Made by a program: the position numbers and the translations under genes. A stretch of DNA of 7,937 nt from the NCBI GenBank assembly GCA_027001525.1, contig JALTMR010000051.1, positions 1 to 7,937 of the forward strand, given 5' to 3'. Below, one piece after another: positions 1 through 7,449 of this stretch. The notes below the pieces were generated by a model. That model was not told the origin of the DNA and made no database searches. It saw only the letters and a program-made list of their open reading frames with translations. Within the stretch, counting starts at the first letter, position 1. The number at the start of each line of letters is the position of its first letter. This stretch comes from Gammaproteobacteria bacterium (GTDB taxonomy: Bacteria > Pseudomonadota > Gammaproteobacteria > Tenderiales > Tenderiaceae).

Positions 1-340
1 GCAAGACCCCAAACGCTGCCCTGGCGGCAGCCACCACACTGGCCTTGGCACTCCCCACATCGGTAACCACCGCATTGTCGGCAAGATGGGGGGCCATCGC
101 CCGAAAACACGACTCCATCGCCCCCAGCGGCACCGCCACCACCACCATATCAGCGCCCTGCACCGCTTGAGCAATGTCAGTCTCGTAACTGTCCACCACC
201 CCCAGGGAGACGGCCTTTTGCAGGTGCCGCTCATCGCGACCACAGCCAACAATTTCACGCACGTAGGCCGCCTGGCGCAAGGCCTGCGCCAGCGAACCGC
301 CGATCAGACCAACGCCGATAATTGTGAGTCGTTGAATCAT
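1..340 (-). CDS. tyrA: Prephenate dehydrogenase, N-terminal part (cut by window edge)
   Basis: The start of a gene that runs off the left edge; 113 codons are visible. It begins MIQRLTIIGVGLIGGSLAQA, the N-terminal NAD(P)-binding Rossmann fold of the TyrA family, with the glycine-rich GxGLIGGSLA turn at residues 9-18. Further on come GADMVVVAVPLGAM (about residues 66-79) and VVTDVGSAKASV (about 93-104), both typical of prephenate dehydrogenases. The family oxidatively decarboxylates prephenate to 4-hydroxyphenylpyruvate, the penultimate step of tyrosine synthesis, in the cytoplasm. The Rossmann fold starts at residue 1, so no chorismate mutase domain is fused at the N-terminus, unlike enteric TyrA. 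The ATG lies 18 nt after the DAHP synthase stop, and the AAGGG that overlaps that stop is a rather distant Shine-Dalgarno. The C-terminal catalytic domain is outside the window, so a fusion there (for example to aroA) cannot be judged. Confidence 0.93.
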   Translation of the reverse strand, partial: MIQRLTIIGVGLIGGSLAQALRQAAYVREIVGCGRDERHLQKAVSLGVVDSYETDIAQAVQGADMVVVAVPLGAMESCFRAMAPHLADNAVVTDVGSAKASVVAAARAAFGVL

Positions 341-358
341 GGAGAAAAAGAGGACCCT

Positions 359-1378
359 TTAGAGGTCACGCCCCAGCACCCTGGCAATACCACGCAGCTC
401 GTCCATCAGGCCCTTCAGCTGCTCGGCGCTCAACGCCTGATCTGCATCACACCAGGCTTCGGCAGGACGAGGATGAGACTCGATCAGCAAGCCATCCGCC
501 CCCGCTGCCAGTGCCGAACGTGCCAACGCCGGCACCATCCAGGCCTTGCCGCCAGCGTGACTGGGATCGACAATAACCGGCAGGTGAGTCTCTTTTTTCA
601 ACATGGCGATGGCGGTGACATCCAGCATGTTGCGATAGGCGGTCTCGAAACTGCGCACACCGCGCTCACAGAAAATAATATTGTGGTTGCCTCCTGCGGC
701 AATATACTCCGCCGACATCAACCACTCGGAAATGGTGGCCGACATACCGCGCTTAAGGATGACGGGGGTCTGGCACTGACGGCCAACCTCTTTTAACAAA
801 TCGAAATTCTGCATATTGCGAGTACCAATCTGAATCACATCGACCTTATGTTCCAGAAAAGTATCCAGCATTCGTACATCCATCAGCTCAGTGACAATGG
901 GCAGGTTGTGGCGGTTTGCCGCCTGACGAAACATCTCCAGCCCTTTCACCCCCACACCCTGAAACGAATAGGGACTGGTGCGTGGTTTAAACGCCCCGCC
1001 GCGCATCAGGCGACAGCCGGCGGCGGCAACATCGGCGGCGGAGTGGTCCATCTGCTCCTGCGTCTCCACCGAGCACGGGCCACCGATCACCTGCACCTGA
1101 TTGCCGCCCAGCGGCACGCCACTGATATCGATCACCGTATCCGCATGATGCGACTCCCGGGCAACGATTTTGTAGGGCTTCATGACGCGGATCACCTGAT
1201 CCACCATCGGCAGCACTTCCAGCGCCTCTTTGTCGAGCTTACGCTCGTCGCCGATGGCACCAATGACCGTGCGTTGAATTCCCTTGGAGATGTGCGTCTC
1301 CATTCCCATGGAGGAGAGCTTGCTCTGCACCGCTTCGATCTGAGCGTCGCTCGCCTCCGCATCTAAAATGATGATCAT
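359..1378 (-). CDS. aroF: 3-deoxy-7-phosphoheptulonate (DAHP) synthase, AroAI-beta type
   Basis: Complete, 339 aa. It condenses phosphoenolpyruvate and erythrose 4-phosphate into DAHP, the committed step of the shikimate pathway. Residues 1 to about 70 form a ferredoxin-like N-terminal domain (MIIILDAEAS...), as in the Thermotoga-type enzymes where it mediates feedback by aromatic amino acids. The TIM barrel follows with GGPCSVE (99-105), AFKPRTSPYSFQG (129-141), LKRG (208-211), IIFCERG (234-240) and DPSHAGG (271-277). Likely metal ligands are Cys102, His274, Glu300 and Asp311, all present. This is the short beta-type enzyme, distinct from the enteric AroF/G/H alpha type, so the symbol follows usage rather than orthology with E. 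coli aroF. The ATG is preceded by TTAGGGTAG, a good Shine-Dalgarno. The gene follows pheA after 62 nt and precedes tyrA by 18 nt. KDO-8-P synthase is excluded by the N-terminal domain, though related in fold. Confidence 0.95.
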   Translation of the reverse strand: MIIILDAEASDAQIEAVQSKLSSMGMETHISKGIQRTVIGAIGDERKLDKEALEVLPMVDQVIRVMKPYKIVARESHHADTVIDISGVPLGGNQVQVIGGPCSVETQEQMDHSAADVAAAGCRLMRGGAFKPRTSPYSFQGVGVKGLEMFRQAANRHNLPIVTELMDVRMLDTFLEHKVDVIQIGTRNMQNFDLLKEVGRQCQTPVILKRGMSATISEWLMSAEYIAAGGNHNIIFCERGVRSFETAYRNMLDVTAIAMLKKETHLPVIVDPSHAGGKAWMVPALARSALAAGADGLLIESHPRPAEAWCDADQALSAEQLKGLMDELRGIARVLGRDL

Positions 1379-1391
1379 ATAACTACCCTAA

Positions 1392-1423
1392 CGAAATTAA
1401 ACTGGCGAAATTAATTAAACTGG
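1392..1423. repeat. Imperfect tandem repeat upstream of the DAHP synthase gene
   Basis: On the plus strand cgaaattaaactgg (1392-1405) is directly followed by cgaaattaattaaactgg (1406-1423). The second copy is identical except for four extra bases, which create the 8-bp palindrome ttaattaa. The repeat fills about half of the 62-nt gap between pheA and the DAHP synthase gene and is much richer in A+T than the flanking genes. It lies 14 nt upstream of the start codon. It might be a paired binding site, part of a promoter, or a chance duplication. It does not resemble a TyrR box (TGTAAA-N6-TTTACA), and I see no clear -35 element beside it. Confidence 0.75.
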
Positions 1424-1440
1424 TTTGACTCAGACGCAGG

Positions 1441-2523
1441 CTACAACACCGCCACAGGGTATGAGCCCAGATTCTTCAGCATGACAGTCTCTTCTTTGAG
1501 CCCTTCCAGCGCCTCTTTCACCGCCGGCTCATCGGCGTGACCTTCGACATCGACAAAGAAGACGTAGTCCCACATGCCGCGGCGGGAAGGGCGGGATTCG
1601 ATACGCGTCATGGAGACGCCGGCATCGGCCAACGGCACCAGCAACCGTGCCAGTGCACCGGAACGGTTGGGCGTTGAAAGCAACAACGTGGTTTTGTCGT
1701 GACCGCTGGGCGGCGGGCTCTGTTTGCCAATAATCAGAAAACGGGTGGTGTTATCCGGCTCATCTTCGATATTGGCTGCGAGAATGTTCAAGTCGTAAAT
1801 TTCTGCCGCTGTTGAGGAGGCAATGGCCGCAGCCCCCGGCTCCTGCGAAGCCATTCGCGCCGCCTCGGCGTTATTACTCACCGCCTCGCGAGGCACCTCC
1901 TTAAAGGTCTCATCCAGCCACTCACGACACTGCGCCAGGGCCTGCTGGTGGGCATAGATTTTGGTGATTTTGCCGAACTCCTTGTCCTTGGACAACAAGC
2001 AGAGATGAATACGCAGCTCCACCTCACCGCACACCCGCAGCGGCGAGTTCAACAGCATATCCAGCGTGTGATTCACAACGCCCTCGGTGGAGTTCTCCAC
2101 CGGTACCACACCGTAATAGGAGTTACCGGCCTCAACATCACGAAAGACTTCATCGATAGCGCGATGGGGTACGGGTTTTACCGAGTGGCCAAAATGTTTC
2201 ACCGCCGCTGCGTGGGTGTAAGAGCCCGCCGGGCCAAAGTAGGCCACTCGCATAGGCTGCTCCAACGCCAGACAAGCCGACATGATTTCACGAAACAGAC
2301 GGGCAATCTCCTCCCCCGCCAGCGGTCCCTTGTTGCGCTCGATCACCTTGCGCAGCACCTGGGCCTCACGCTCGGGGCGATAAAAGTTGACTTCGCCCCC
2401 CTCTTTCAACTTGGCTTCAGCCACCGCCTGAGCACATTGCGCCCGTTCATTGATTAAATCCTGAATCTGCTCATCCAGCTCATCAATGCGGACGCGAATT
2501 TGCTCAAGGGTTTTATCAGACAT
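1441..2523 (-). CDS. pheA: Bifunctional chorismate mutase / prephenate dehydratase
   Basis: Complete, 360 aa, the usual length of the proteobacterial P-protein. Residues 1-90 are an AroQ-type chorismate mutase (RIDELDEQIQDLINER at 12-27; Lys38, and Arg49 in the FYRPERE segment). Residues about 92-267 are prephenate dehydratase, opening with VAYFGPAGSYTHAAA (93-107), with VVPVENSTEGVV (139-150) and the catalytic TTRF motif at 259-262. Residues about 277-355 are an ACT regulatory domain with SGALARLL (288-295) and IESRPS (308-313), the segments that bind phenylalanine in this family. It converts chorismate through prephenate to phenylpyruvate and is expected to be feedback-inhibited by phenylalanine. 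It starts 10 nt after the serA stop; the GAAG that precedes the ATG is a modest Shine-Dalgarno, which suggests translational coupling. In many gammaproteobacteria hisC follows; here the DAHP synthase gene does. Confidence 0.97.
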   Translation of the reverse strand: MSDKTLEQIRVRIDELDEQIQDLINERAQCAQAVAEAKLKEGGEVNFYRPEREAQVLRKVIERNKGPLAGEEIARLFREIMSACLALEQPMRVAYFGPAGSYTHAAAVKHFGHSVKPVPHRAIDEVFRDVEAGNSYYGVVPVENSTEGVVNHTLDMLLNSPLRVCGEVELRIHLCLLSKDKEFGKITKIYAHQQALAQCREWLDETFKEVPREAVSNNAEAARMASQEPGAAAIASSTAAEIYDLNILAANIEDEPDNTTRFLIIGKQSPPPSGHDKTTLLLSTPNRSGALARLLVPLADAGVSMTRIESRPSRRGMWDYVFFVDVEGHADEPAVKEALEGLKEETVMLKNLGSYPVAVL

Positions 2524-2533
2524 AGATCAACTT

Positions 2534-3697
2534 CTATAACACGCGGACGGACAGAACTCCGTCGATCGTTTTAATGTTTTCGATGAGGGATTCGGGCACG
2601 TCACCCTCCACATCCACCAGGGTATAGGCCACATCGCCGCGGGATTTATTCAGAAGATCGATGATATTCAGCCCGGCATCGGCCAGCGCGGTAGAGATCT
2701 GCCCCACCATATTGGGTACATTGGCATTGGCAACGGCCAGACGCACCCCTCTGGCGCGCGGCATAAATACTTCGGGGAAATTAACCGAGTTACGAATATT
2801 GCCATTTTCCAGAAAGTCACTGATTTGATCGGCCACCATAATGGCGCAGTTATCCTCCGCCTCGGCGGTTGACGCCCCCAGGTGGGGCAAGGTAATCACT
2901 CCTGGCCGCCCCATCAGTGCACGGGTGGGAAAGTCAGTCACATAGGCATGAAGATGGCCCGCCGCAATAGCATCGCAAACCGCCTCATCGTCCACCACGC
3001 CATCACGGGCAAAGTTCAGCACCACCGCACCTTGATTCATCAGCTTGATGCGGTCTGCATTGAGCATATGACGAGTAGCCTCCATCAACGGGACATGAAA
3101 GCTGATAAAGTCGCACTGACTGACGAGATCATCCACGCTGTGAGCCTGCTTCACCTGGGCCGACAGACGCCAGGCGCTCTGCACCGTAATCGTCGGGTCA
3201 TAACCCACCACATTCATGCCTAACGCCGAAGCGGCATTGGCAACATGGGCACCAATGGCGCCGAGGCCAACCACACCCAAGGTGCGACCGGGCAGCTCAA
3301 ACCCGGCAAACTTCTTTTTGCCCGCTTCCACCAGCTTGCTCAGCGTCGCATCATCACCCTCCAGACCGCAGGTGTACTGCCATGCGGAGCAGATGTTACG
3401 ACTGGCCAACAACATGGCCGCCAGCACCAGCTCCTTCACCGCGTTGGCATTGGCCCCCGGCGCGTTGAATACCGGAATGCCGAGCCCACTCATTTTGTCG
3501 ACGGGGATATTATTGACGCCGGCACCCGCGCGCCCGACAGCCTTAAGCGTGGCGGGAAGCTCCATGTCGTGCATCTTGAACGAGCGCAGCAAAATGGCAT
3601 CGGGATGCGGAATCTCGGAAGCTACCTCGTAACGGTCACGCGGCAGGCGTTCCAGGCCTGCCACGGAGATATTGTTCAGCGTCAAAATCTTGTACAT
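2534..3697 (-). CDS. serA: D-3-phosphoglycerate dehydrogenase-like protein, short form with C-terminal ACT domain
   Basis: 387 aa from the chosen start (MYKILTLNNI). The D-2-hydroxyacid dehydrogenase fold shows RAGAGVNNIPVD at 56-67 (substrate loop), the NAD-binding turn GLGAIG at 144-149, VLNFARDGVVDDEA at 226-239 with catalytic Arg231, and LPHLGAST at 270-277 with catalytic His272. Residues about 320-387 are an ACT domain ending in VLSVRVL. The family oxidises 3-phosphoglycerate to 3-phosphohydroxypyruvate, the first step of serine synthesis. Position directly after serC, the next enzyme, supports that role. The canonical Glu of the Arg/Glu/His triad (in ...DVFPTEP in E. coli) is not evident: here the segment reads DFPTRALM, with Arg259 at the aligned position. 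An in-frame ATG 36 nt upstream (3733) would add 12 residues. I prefer 3697 because a strong purine-rich Shine-Dalgarno precedes it and the residues after it match typical family N-termini. Confidence 0.9.
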   Translation of the reverse strand: MYKILTLNNISVAGLERLPRDRYEVASEIPHPDAILLRSFKMHDMELPATLKAVGRAGAGVNNIPVDKMSGLGIPVFNAPGANANAVKELVLAAMLLASRNICSAWQYTCGLEGDDATLSKLVEAGKKKFAGFELPGRTLGVVGLGAIGAHVANAASALGMNVVGYDPTITVQSAWRLSAQVKQAHSVDDLVSQCDFISFHVPLMEATRHMLNADRIKLMNQGAVVLNFARDGVVDDEAVCDAIAAGHLHAYVTDFPTRALMGRPGVITLPHLGASTAEAEDNCAIMVADQISDFLENGNIRNSVNFPEVFMPRARGVRLAVANANVPNMVGQISTALADAGLNIIDLLNKSRGDVAYTLVDVEGDVPESLIENIKTIDGVLSVRVL

Positions 3698-3708
3698 CTC
3701 CCCCCCTT
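3698..3708 (-). promoter_or_regulatory. Ribosome binding site that decides the serA start
   Basis: On the minus strand AAGGGGGGGAG sits immediately upstream of the ATG at 3697. It includes a run of seven G, with the AAGGGG core about 5-7 nt from the start codon. The competing in-frame ATG at 3733 lies 3 nt after the serC stop and lacks a comparable purine stretch at proper spacing, so this site supports the shorter protein. Confidence 0.75.
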
Positions 3709-3736
3709 CGTTTAGGTAACGGTCTGCCGGCATTCT

Positions 3737-4819
3737 TTAGCCGTAGCGTTTCTCAAAGTCAGCCATAAAGGAGACCAGAGCATCAACACCGGCTTCCGGC
3801 ATGGCATTGTAGATGCTGGCACGCATCCCACCCACCGAGCGATGCCCTTTAAGCGTTTTCAACCCGACGCTGGAGGCTTCGGCCAGGAAGGTGGCATCCA
3901 AATCGGCGTTGGCCAGGGTAAAGGGGACATTCATCCAGGAGCGGCAGGCGGGTGCAACAGGGTTGGCATAAAAGTCTGAACCATCAATGGCGGCGTACAA
4001 CTTGCCCGCCTTGCGCTCGTTCGTCCGGGCCATTGCCGCCAGCCCGCCGTTCTCTTTCAACCAGGCAAAGGCCAGCCCCGCCATGTACCAGGTGTAGGTC
4101 GGCGGCGTGTTGTACATGGAGCCGTTGTCTGCGTGTATCTGATAATTGAACATGGCAGGTGTGCCATCCAACGTCTCGCCAATCAGATCGTCGCGAACAA
4201 TAACGATGGCCATACCGGCAGGGCCAATGTTCTTCTGCGAACCGGCATAGATCACACCAAACTTGGAGACATCGACAGGGCGGGACAAAATAGTGGACGA
4301 CATGTCTGCCACCAACGGCACATCGCCGGTTTCGGGAACGTAGGGGAACTCCACGCCACCGATGGTCTCATTGGGCGTGTAGTGCACATAAGCTGCGCCG
4401 TCAGTTAACTTCAGATCGGACTGAGTGGGTACAGAAGCCATACCGCCCTCTGGCGACACACCGGCAATATTCACATCACAATAGCGCTTGCCTTCGGCAA
4501 TCGCCTTCTTCGACCAAGCACCCGTGTTGAGGTAGTCCGCCGAGGTTTTTCCACGCAGCAGATTCATCGGCACCATGGCAAACTGGCTACTGGCACCACC
4601 TTGCAGAAACAGCACTTTGTAGTTATCAGGAATCGCCATCAGCTCACGCAGATCGGCCTCGGTTTTTTCGGCAATGGACATAAACTCCTTGCCCCGGTGG
4701 CTCATCTCCGCCACACACATGCCGCTGCCCTGCCAATCCAGCATCTCTTGCTGTGCCTGCTTTAATACCGCCTCAGGCAACATCGCCGGCCCGGCGCTGA
4801 AGTTAAATACTCTGGCCAT
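3737..4819 (-). CDS. serC: Phosphoserine aminotransferase
   Basis: Complete, 360 aa, the standard length of this class V aminotransferase. It transfers an amino group from glutamate to 3-phosphohydroxypyruvate, giving O-phosphoserine; in gammaproteobacteria the same enzyme usually also acts in pyridoxal 5'-phosphate synthesis. Visible landmarks are FNFSAGPAMLPE (5-16), MSHRGKEF (39-46), the phosphate-binding QGGASSQF (73-80), and IYAGSQKNIGPAG (190-202), where Lys196 is the expected pyridoxal-phosphate lysine. GHRSVGGMRASIYNA (325-339) contains the C-terminal substrate-binding arginines Arg327 and Arg333. No domain is missing. It starts 26 nt after gyrA with GAGGAACAGGA as Shine-Dalgarno and ends 39 nt before serA, so the two serine genes are adjacent and probably co-transcribed. 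The gyrA-serC pair is a familiar gammaproteobacterial linkage. Confidence 0.98.
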   Translation of the reverse strand: MARVFNFSAGPAMLPEAVLKQAQQEMLDWQGSGMCVAEMSHRGKEFMSIAEKTEADLRELMAIPDNYKVLFLQGGASSQFAMVPMNLLRGKTSADYLNTGAWSKKAIAEGKRYCDVNIAGVSPEGGMASVPTQSDLKLTDGAAYVHYTPNETIGGVEFPYVPETGDVPLVADMSSTILSRPVDVSKFGVIYAGSQKNIGPAGMAIVIVRDDLIGETLDGTPAMFNYQIHADNGSMYNTPPTYTWYMAGLAFAWLKENGGLAAMARTNERKAGKLYAAIDGSDFYANPVAPACRSWMNVPFTLANADLDATFLAEASSVGLKTLKGHRSVGGMRASIYNAMPEAGVDALVSFMADFEKRYG

Positions 4820-4845
4820 TCCTGTTCCTCGGTTAATGGTTGGAA

Positions 4846-7449
4846 TTATTCTTCGGATTCGCTGCTGGCGGCGTCAGCAGCCGGGGAGTCACTTTCGCCA
4901 CCGTCTGCCGAGTCGACCTCTTCATCCTGCTCCACCACGGAGGCAAGACCGATCAGTTTCTCGTTCTCCGACAGCCGAATCAAACGCACCCCCTGGGTAT
5001 TACGCCCCAGGCGGGAGATTTCAGAGACACGAGTACGGACCAGCGTCCCGCTGTCGGAGATCAACATGATCTCGCCCTCTTCGCTCACCAGTGTCGCCCC
5101 GACCACGCTGCCGTTGCGCTCCGTGGTCTGAATGGAGATCACGCCCTGGCCGCCACGCCCATGAAGCGGATAGTCCTCAATGGCAGTGCGTTTGCCATAG
5201 CCCAACTCGGTCACCGACAGCACATCACCCTCGGTGGCGATAATCAGGGAGATCACTTTCTGCCCCTGGGCCAACTTGATGCCCCGCACACCGCGCGCGG
5301 TACGCCCCATCGGCCGCACATGCTCTTCTTTAAAGCGCACTGCCTTGCCTGCATCGCTGAGGAGCATCACATTCTGCTCGCCATCGGTGATATCCACGCC
5401 CACCAGGCAATCATCATCCAGCAACTCGACGGCAATAATGCCGTTAGCGCGAGGGCGTGAAAAATCCACCAGCGGCGTCTTTTTCACGGTACCCGACGAC
5501 GTGGCCATGAAGATATATTTATCCTCGCCAAACTCGCGAATGGGCAGGATCGCATTAATCCGCTCGCCCTCTTCCAGCGGCAGGATATTCACGATGGGCT
5601 TGCCTCGGGCGGCCCGACTGCCCTGCGGCAGTTCGTACACTTTCTTCCAATAGACCTTGCCACGGCTGGAGAAGCAGAGAATGGTGTCGTGCGTGTTGGC
5701 AACAAAAAGCTTGTCGACAAAATCCTCATCCTTCATTTTGGTGGCCGACTTGCCCTTGCCGCCGCGCTTCTGTGCCTGGTAATCACTCAACGGCTGGGAC
5801 TTGACGTAACCACCGTGCGACAGCGTGACCACCACATCCTCTTCCGAGATCAGGTCTTCCAGCGTCAGATTCAGGCGTGTCTGGAGAATCTCGGTACGAC
5901 GCTCATCGCCATATTCATTCAGGATCGCCACCAATTCCGAGCGAATCACCGCCATCAGGCGATCAGCGTTATTTAAAATCTCCAGCAGCTCGATGATGAC
6001 ACTGAGAATGTCCTTGTACTCACCGGTGATCTTGCCCTGCTCCAGCCCGGTCAGACGATGCAATCTGAGATCCAGAATCGCCTGCGCCTGCACGGGCGAA
6101 AGGTGGTAGCCATCGCCCTGCATGCCGTATTGGGCTTCCAGCCCTTCAGGGCGAGACATGGAGGCATCAGCACGATCCAGCATCTCCGTGACCACGCCAG
6201 GTTTCCAGGCACGTGCAATCAGCGCTGCCTTCGCCTCCGCCGGACTGGGGGATGACTTGATCAAGGCGATCACTTCATCGATATTGGCCAGCGATACCGC
6301 CAGGCCCTCCAGGATATGAGCCCGGTCACGCGCCTTGCGCAGCTCAAAAATAGTACGCCGCGTCACCACCTCGCGGCGATGGCGAATGAACGCCTCCAAC
6401 ATCTGTTTGAGGTTAAGCAACTTGGGCTGGCCATCCACCAGCGCCACCATGTTGATGCCGAAAACATTTTGCAGCTGGGTGTACTGGTAGAGGTTATTGA
6501 GCACCACCTCCCCTACTTCGCCACGACGCAGCTCGATCACCACGCGCAAGCCATCTTTGTCGGACTCATCGCGCAGCTCGGTAATGCCCTCCACCTTCTT
6601 CTCTTTCACCAGCTCGGCAATCTTCTCCAACAGATTGGCCTTATTCACCTGATAGGGCAGCTCGGTGATGATGATGGTCTGCTTGTCTTTGGCCTCGTCA
6701 ATCTCGATATGGCTGCGGGCCCGCAGATAGATACGCCCCCGGCCGGTGTAATAGGCCTCCTGAATACCTTTGGAGCCATTGATAATGGCCGCCGTGGGGA
6801 AATCGGGCCCGGGAATGTGTTCCATCAAACCGGCAATATCGGTCTCCGGGTCGTCCACCAGGGCCAGACAGGCGTTGATAACTTCATTGATGTTGTGGGG
6901 TGGAATATTGGTAGCCAAACCAACGGCGATACCGGCAGAGCCGTTGATGAGCAGATTGGGGATGCGGGACGGCAGTACCGCAGGTTCCTGCTCATTACCG
7001 TCGTAGTTGGGAATGAAATCGACGGTCTCTTTATCAATATCTGCCAGCAATTCATGGGCAATCTTTGACATGCGCACTTCGGTATAACGCATGGCCGCGG
7101 CAGAGTCGCCATCAATGGAACCGAAGTTCCCCTGGCCATCCACCAGCATGTAACGCAAAGAGAAGGGTTGAGCCATACGCACAATGGTGTCGTAGATCGC
7201 CGAATCACCGTGCGGATGGTATTTACCCATCACATCCCCGACGATACGAGCCGACTTTTTGTGTGCTTTGTTCCAGTCATTATTGACCTCATGCATGGCA
7301 TAGAGGACACGGCGATGCACTGGTTTTAAACCATCCCGTACATCAGGCAGAGCACGACCCACGATTACACTCATGGCGTACTCCATGTACGACTGCTTCA
7401 TCTCCTCCTCAATGGTAATCGGGAGGACTTCTTGGGCGAAATCAGCCAT
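4846..7449 (-). CDS. gyrA: DNA gyrase subunit A
   Basis: Complete, 867 aa (E. coli 875). Subunit A of the A2B2 type II topoisomerase that introduces negative supercoils. The breakage-reunion domain spans about residues 8-520, with the catalytic tyrosine Tyr122 in [10 protein letters not shown]. The quinolone-resistance region reads [12 protein letters not shown] (77-88), with Ser83 and Asp87 as in susceptible reference enzymes. The GyrA box QKRGGKG lies at 560-566, which marks a true gyrase rather than topoisomerase IV ParC. The C-terminal beta-pinwheel for DNA wrapping follows, about 535-835, with repeated blades such as [12 protein letters not shown] and [12 protein letters not shown]. The last 30 residues are an acidic tail (12 Asp/Glu). 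No intein is present. The ATG at 7449 begins [11 protein letters not shown], matching family N-termini. The upstream Shine-Dalgarno is weak (TTAAG about 7 nt away). The gene probably has its own promoter in the 160-nt gap before it. Confidence 0.99.
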   Translation of the reverse strand: MADFAQEVLPITIEEEMKQSYMEYAMSVIVGRALPDVRDGLKPVHRRVLYAMHEVNNDWNKAHKKSARIVGDVMGKYHPHGDSAIYDTIVRMAQPFSLRYMLVDGQGNFGSIDGDSAAAMRYTEVRMSKIAHELLADIDKETVDFIPNYDGNEQEPAVLPSRIPNLLINGSAGIAVGLATNIPPHNINEVINACLALVDDPETDIAGLMEHIPGPDFPTAAIINGSKGIQEAYYTGRGRIYLRARSHIEIDEAKDKQTIIITELPYQVNKANLLEKIAELVKEKKVEGITELRDESDKDGLRVVIELRRGEVGEVVLNNLYQYTQLQNVFGINMVALVDGQPKLLNLKQMLEAFIRHRREVVTRRTIFELRKARDRAHILEGLAVSLANIDEVIALIKSSPSPAEAKAALIARAWKPGVVTEMLDRADASMSRPEGLEAQYGMQGDGYHLSPVQAQAILDLRLHRLTGLEQGKITGEYKDILSVIIELLEILNNADRLMAVIRSELVAILNEYGDERRTEILQTRLNLTLEDLISEEDVVVTLSHGGYVKSQPLSDYQAQKRGGKGKSATKMKDEDFVDKLFVANTHDTILCFSSRGKVYWKKVYELPQGSRAARGKPIVNILPLEEGERINAILPIREFGEDKYIFMATSSGTVKKTPLVDFSRPRANGIIAVELLDDDCLVGVDITDGEQNVMLLSDAGKAVRFKEEHVRPMGRTARGVRGIKLAQGQKVISLIIATEGDVLSVTELGYGKRTAIEDYPLHGRGGQGVISIQTTERNGSVVGATLVSEEGEIMLISDSGTLVRTRVSEISRLGRNTQGVRLIRLSENEKLIGLASVVEQDEEVDSADGGESDSPAADAASSESEE

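Noticed and set aside
86..796. A plus-strand open frame of 236 codons, rich in His, Arg and Gln
   Set aside because: It lies antisense across the tyrA start and the DAHP synthase gene, has the composition typical of antisense frames in GC-rich genes, and matches no family I recognise.
2534..3733. serA starting at the upstream ATG (3733), adding 12 residues
   Set aside because: The extra residues do not resemble family N-termini, and the internal ATG at 3697 has a much stronger ribosome binding site.
6316..7068. A plus-strand open frame of 250 codons
   Set aside because: It is wholly antisense to the conserved breakage-reunion domain of gyrA; its openness follows from gyrA codon use. The other plus-strand frames within gyrA, serC, serA and pheA are rejected for the same reason.
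6825..7208. A second minus-strand frame of 127 codons inside gyrA
   Set aside because: It is a frame-shifted reading of gyrA with no family motif and no ribosome binding site, while the gyrA frame is intact.
4846..7449. The large gyrase-like gene as parC, or a gyrA carrying an intein or resistance change
   Set aside because: The GyrA box QKRGGKG at 560-566 and the gyrA-serC linkage mark gyrA; length is normal without insertion; Ser83 and Asp87 are the susceptible-type residues.
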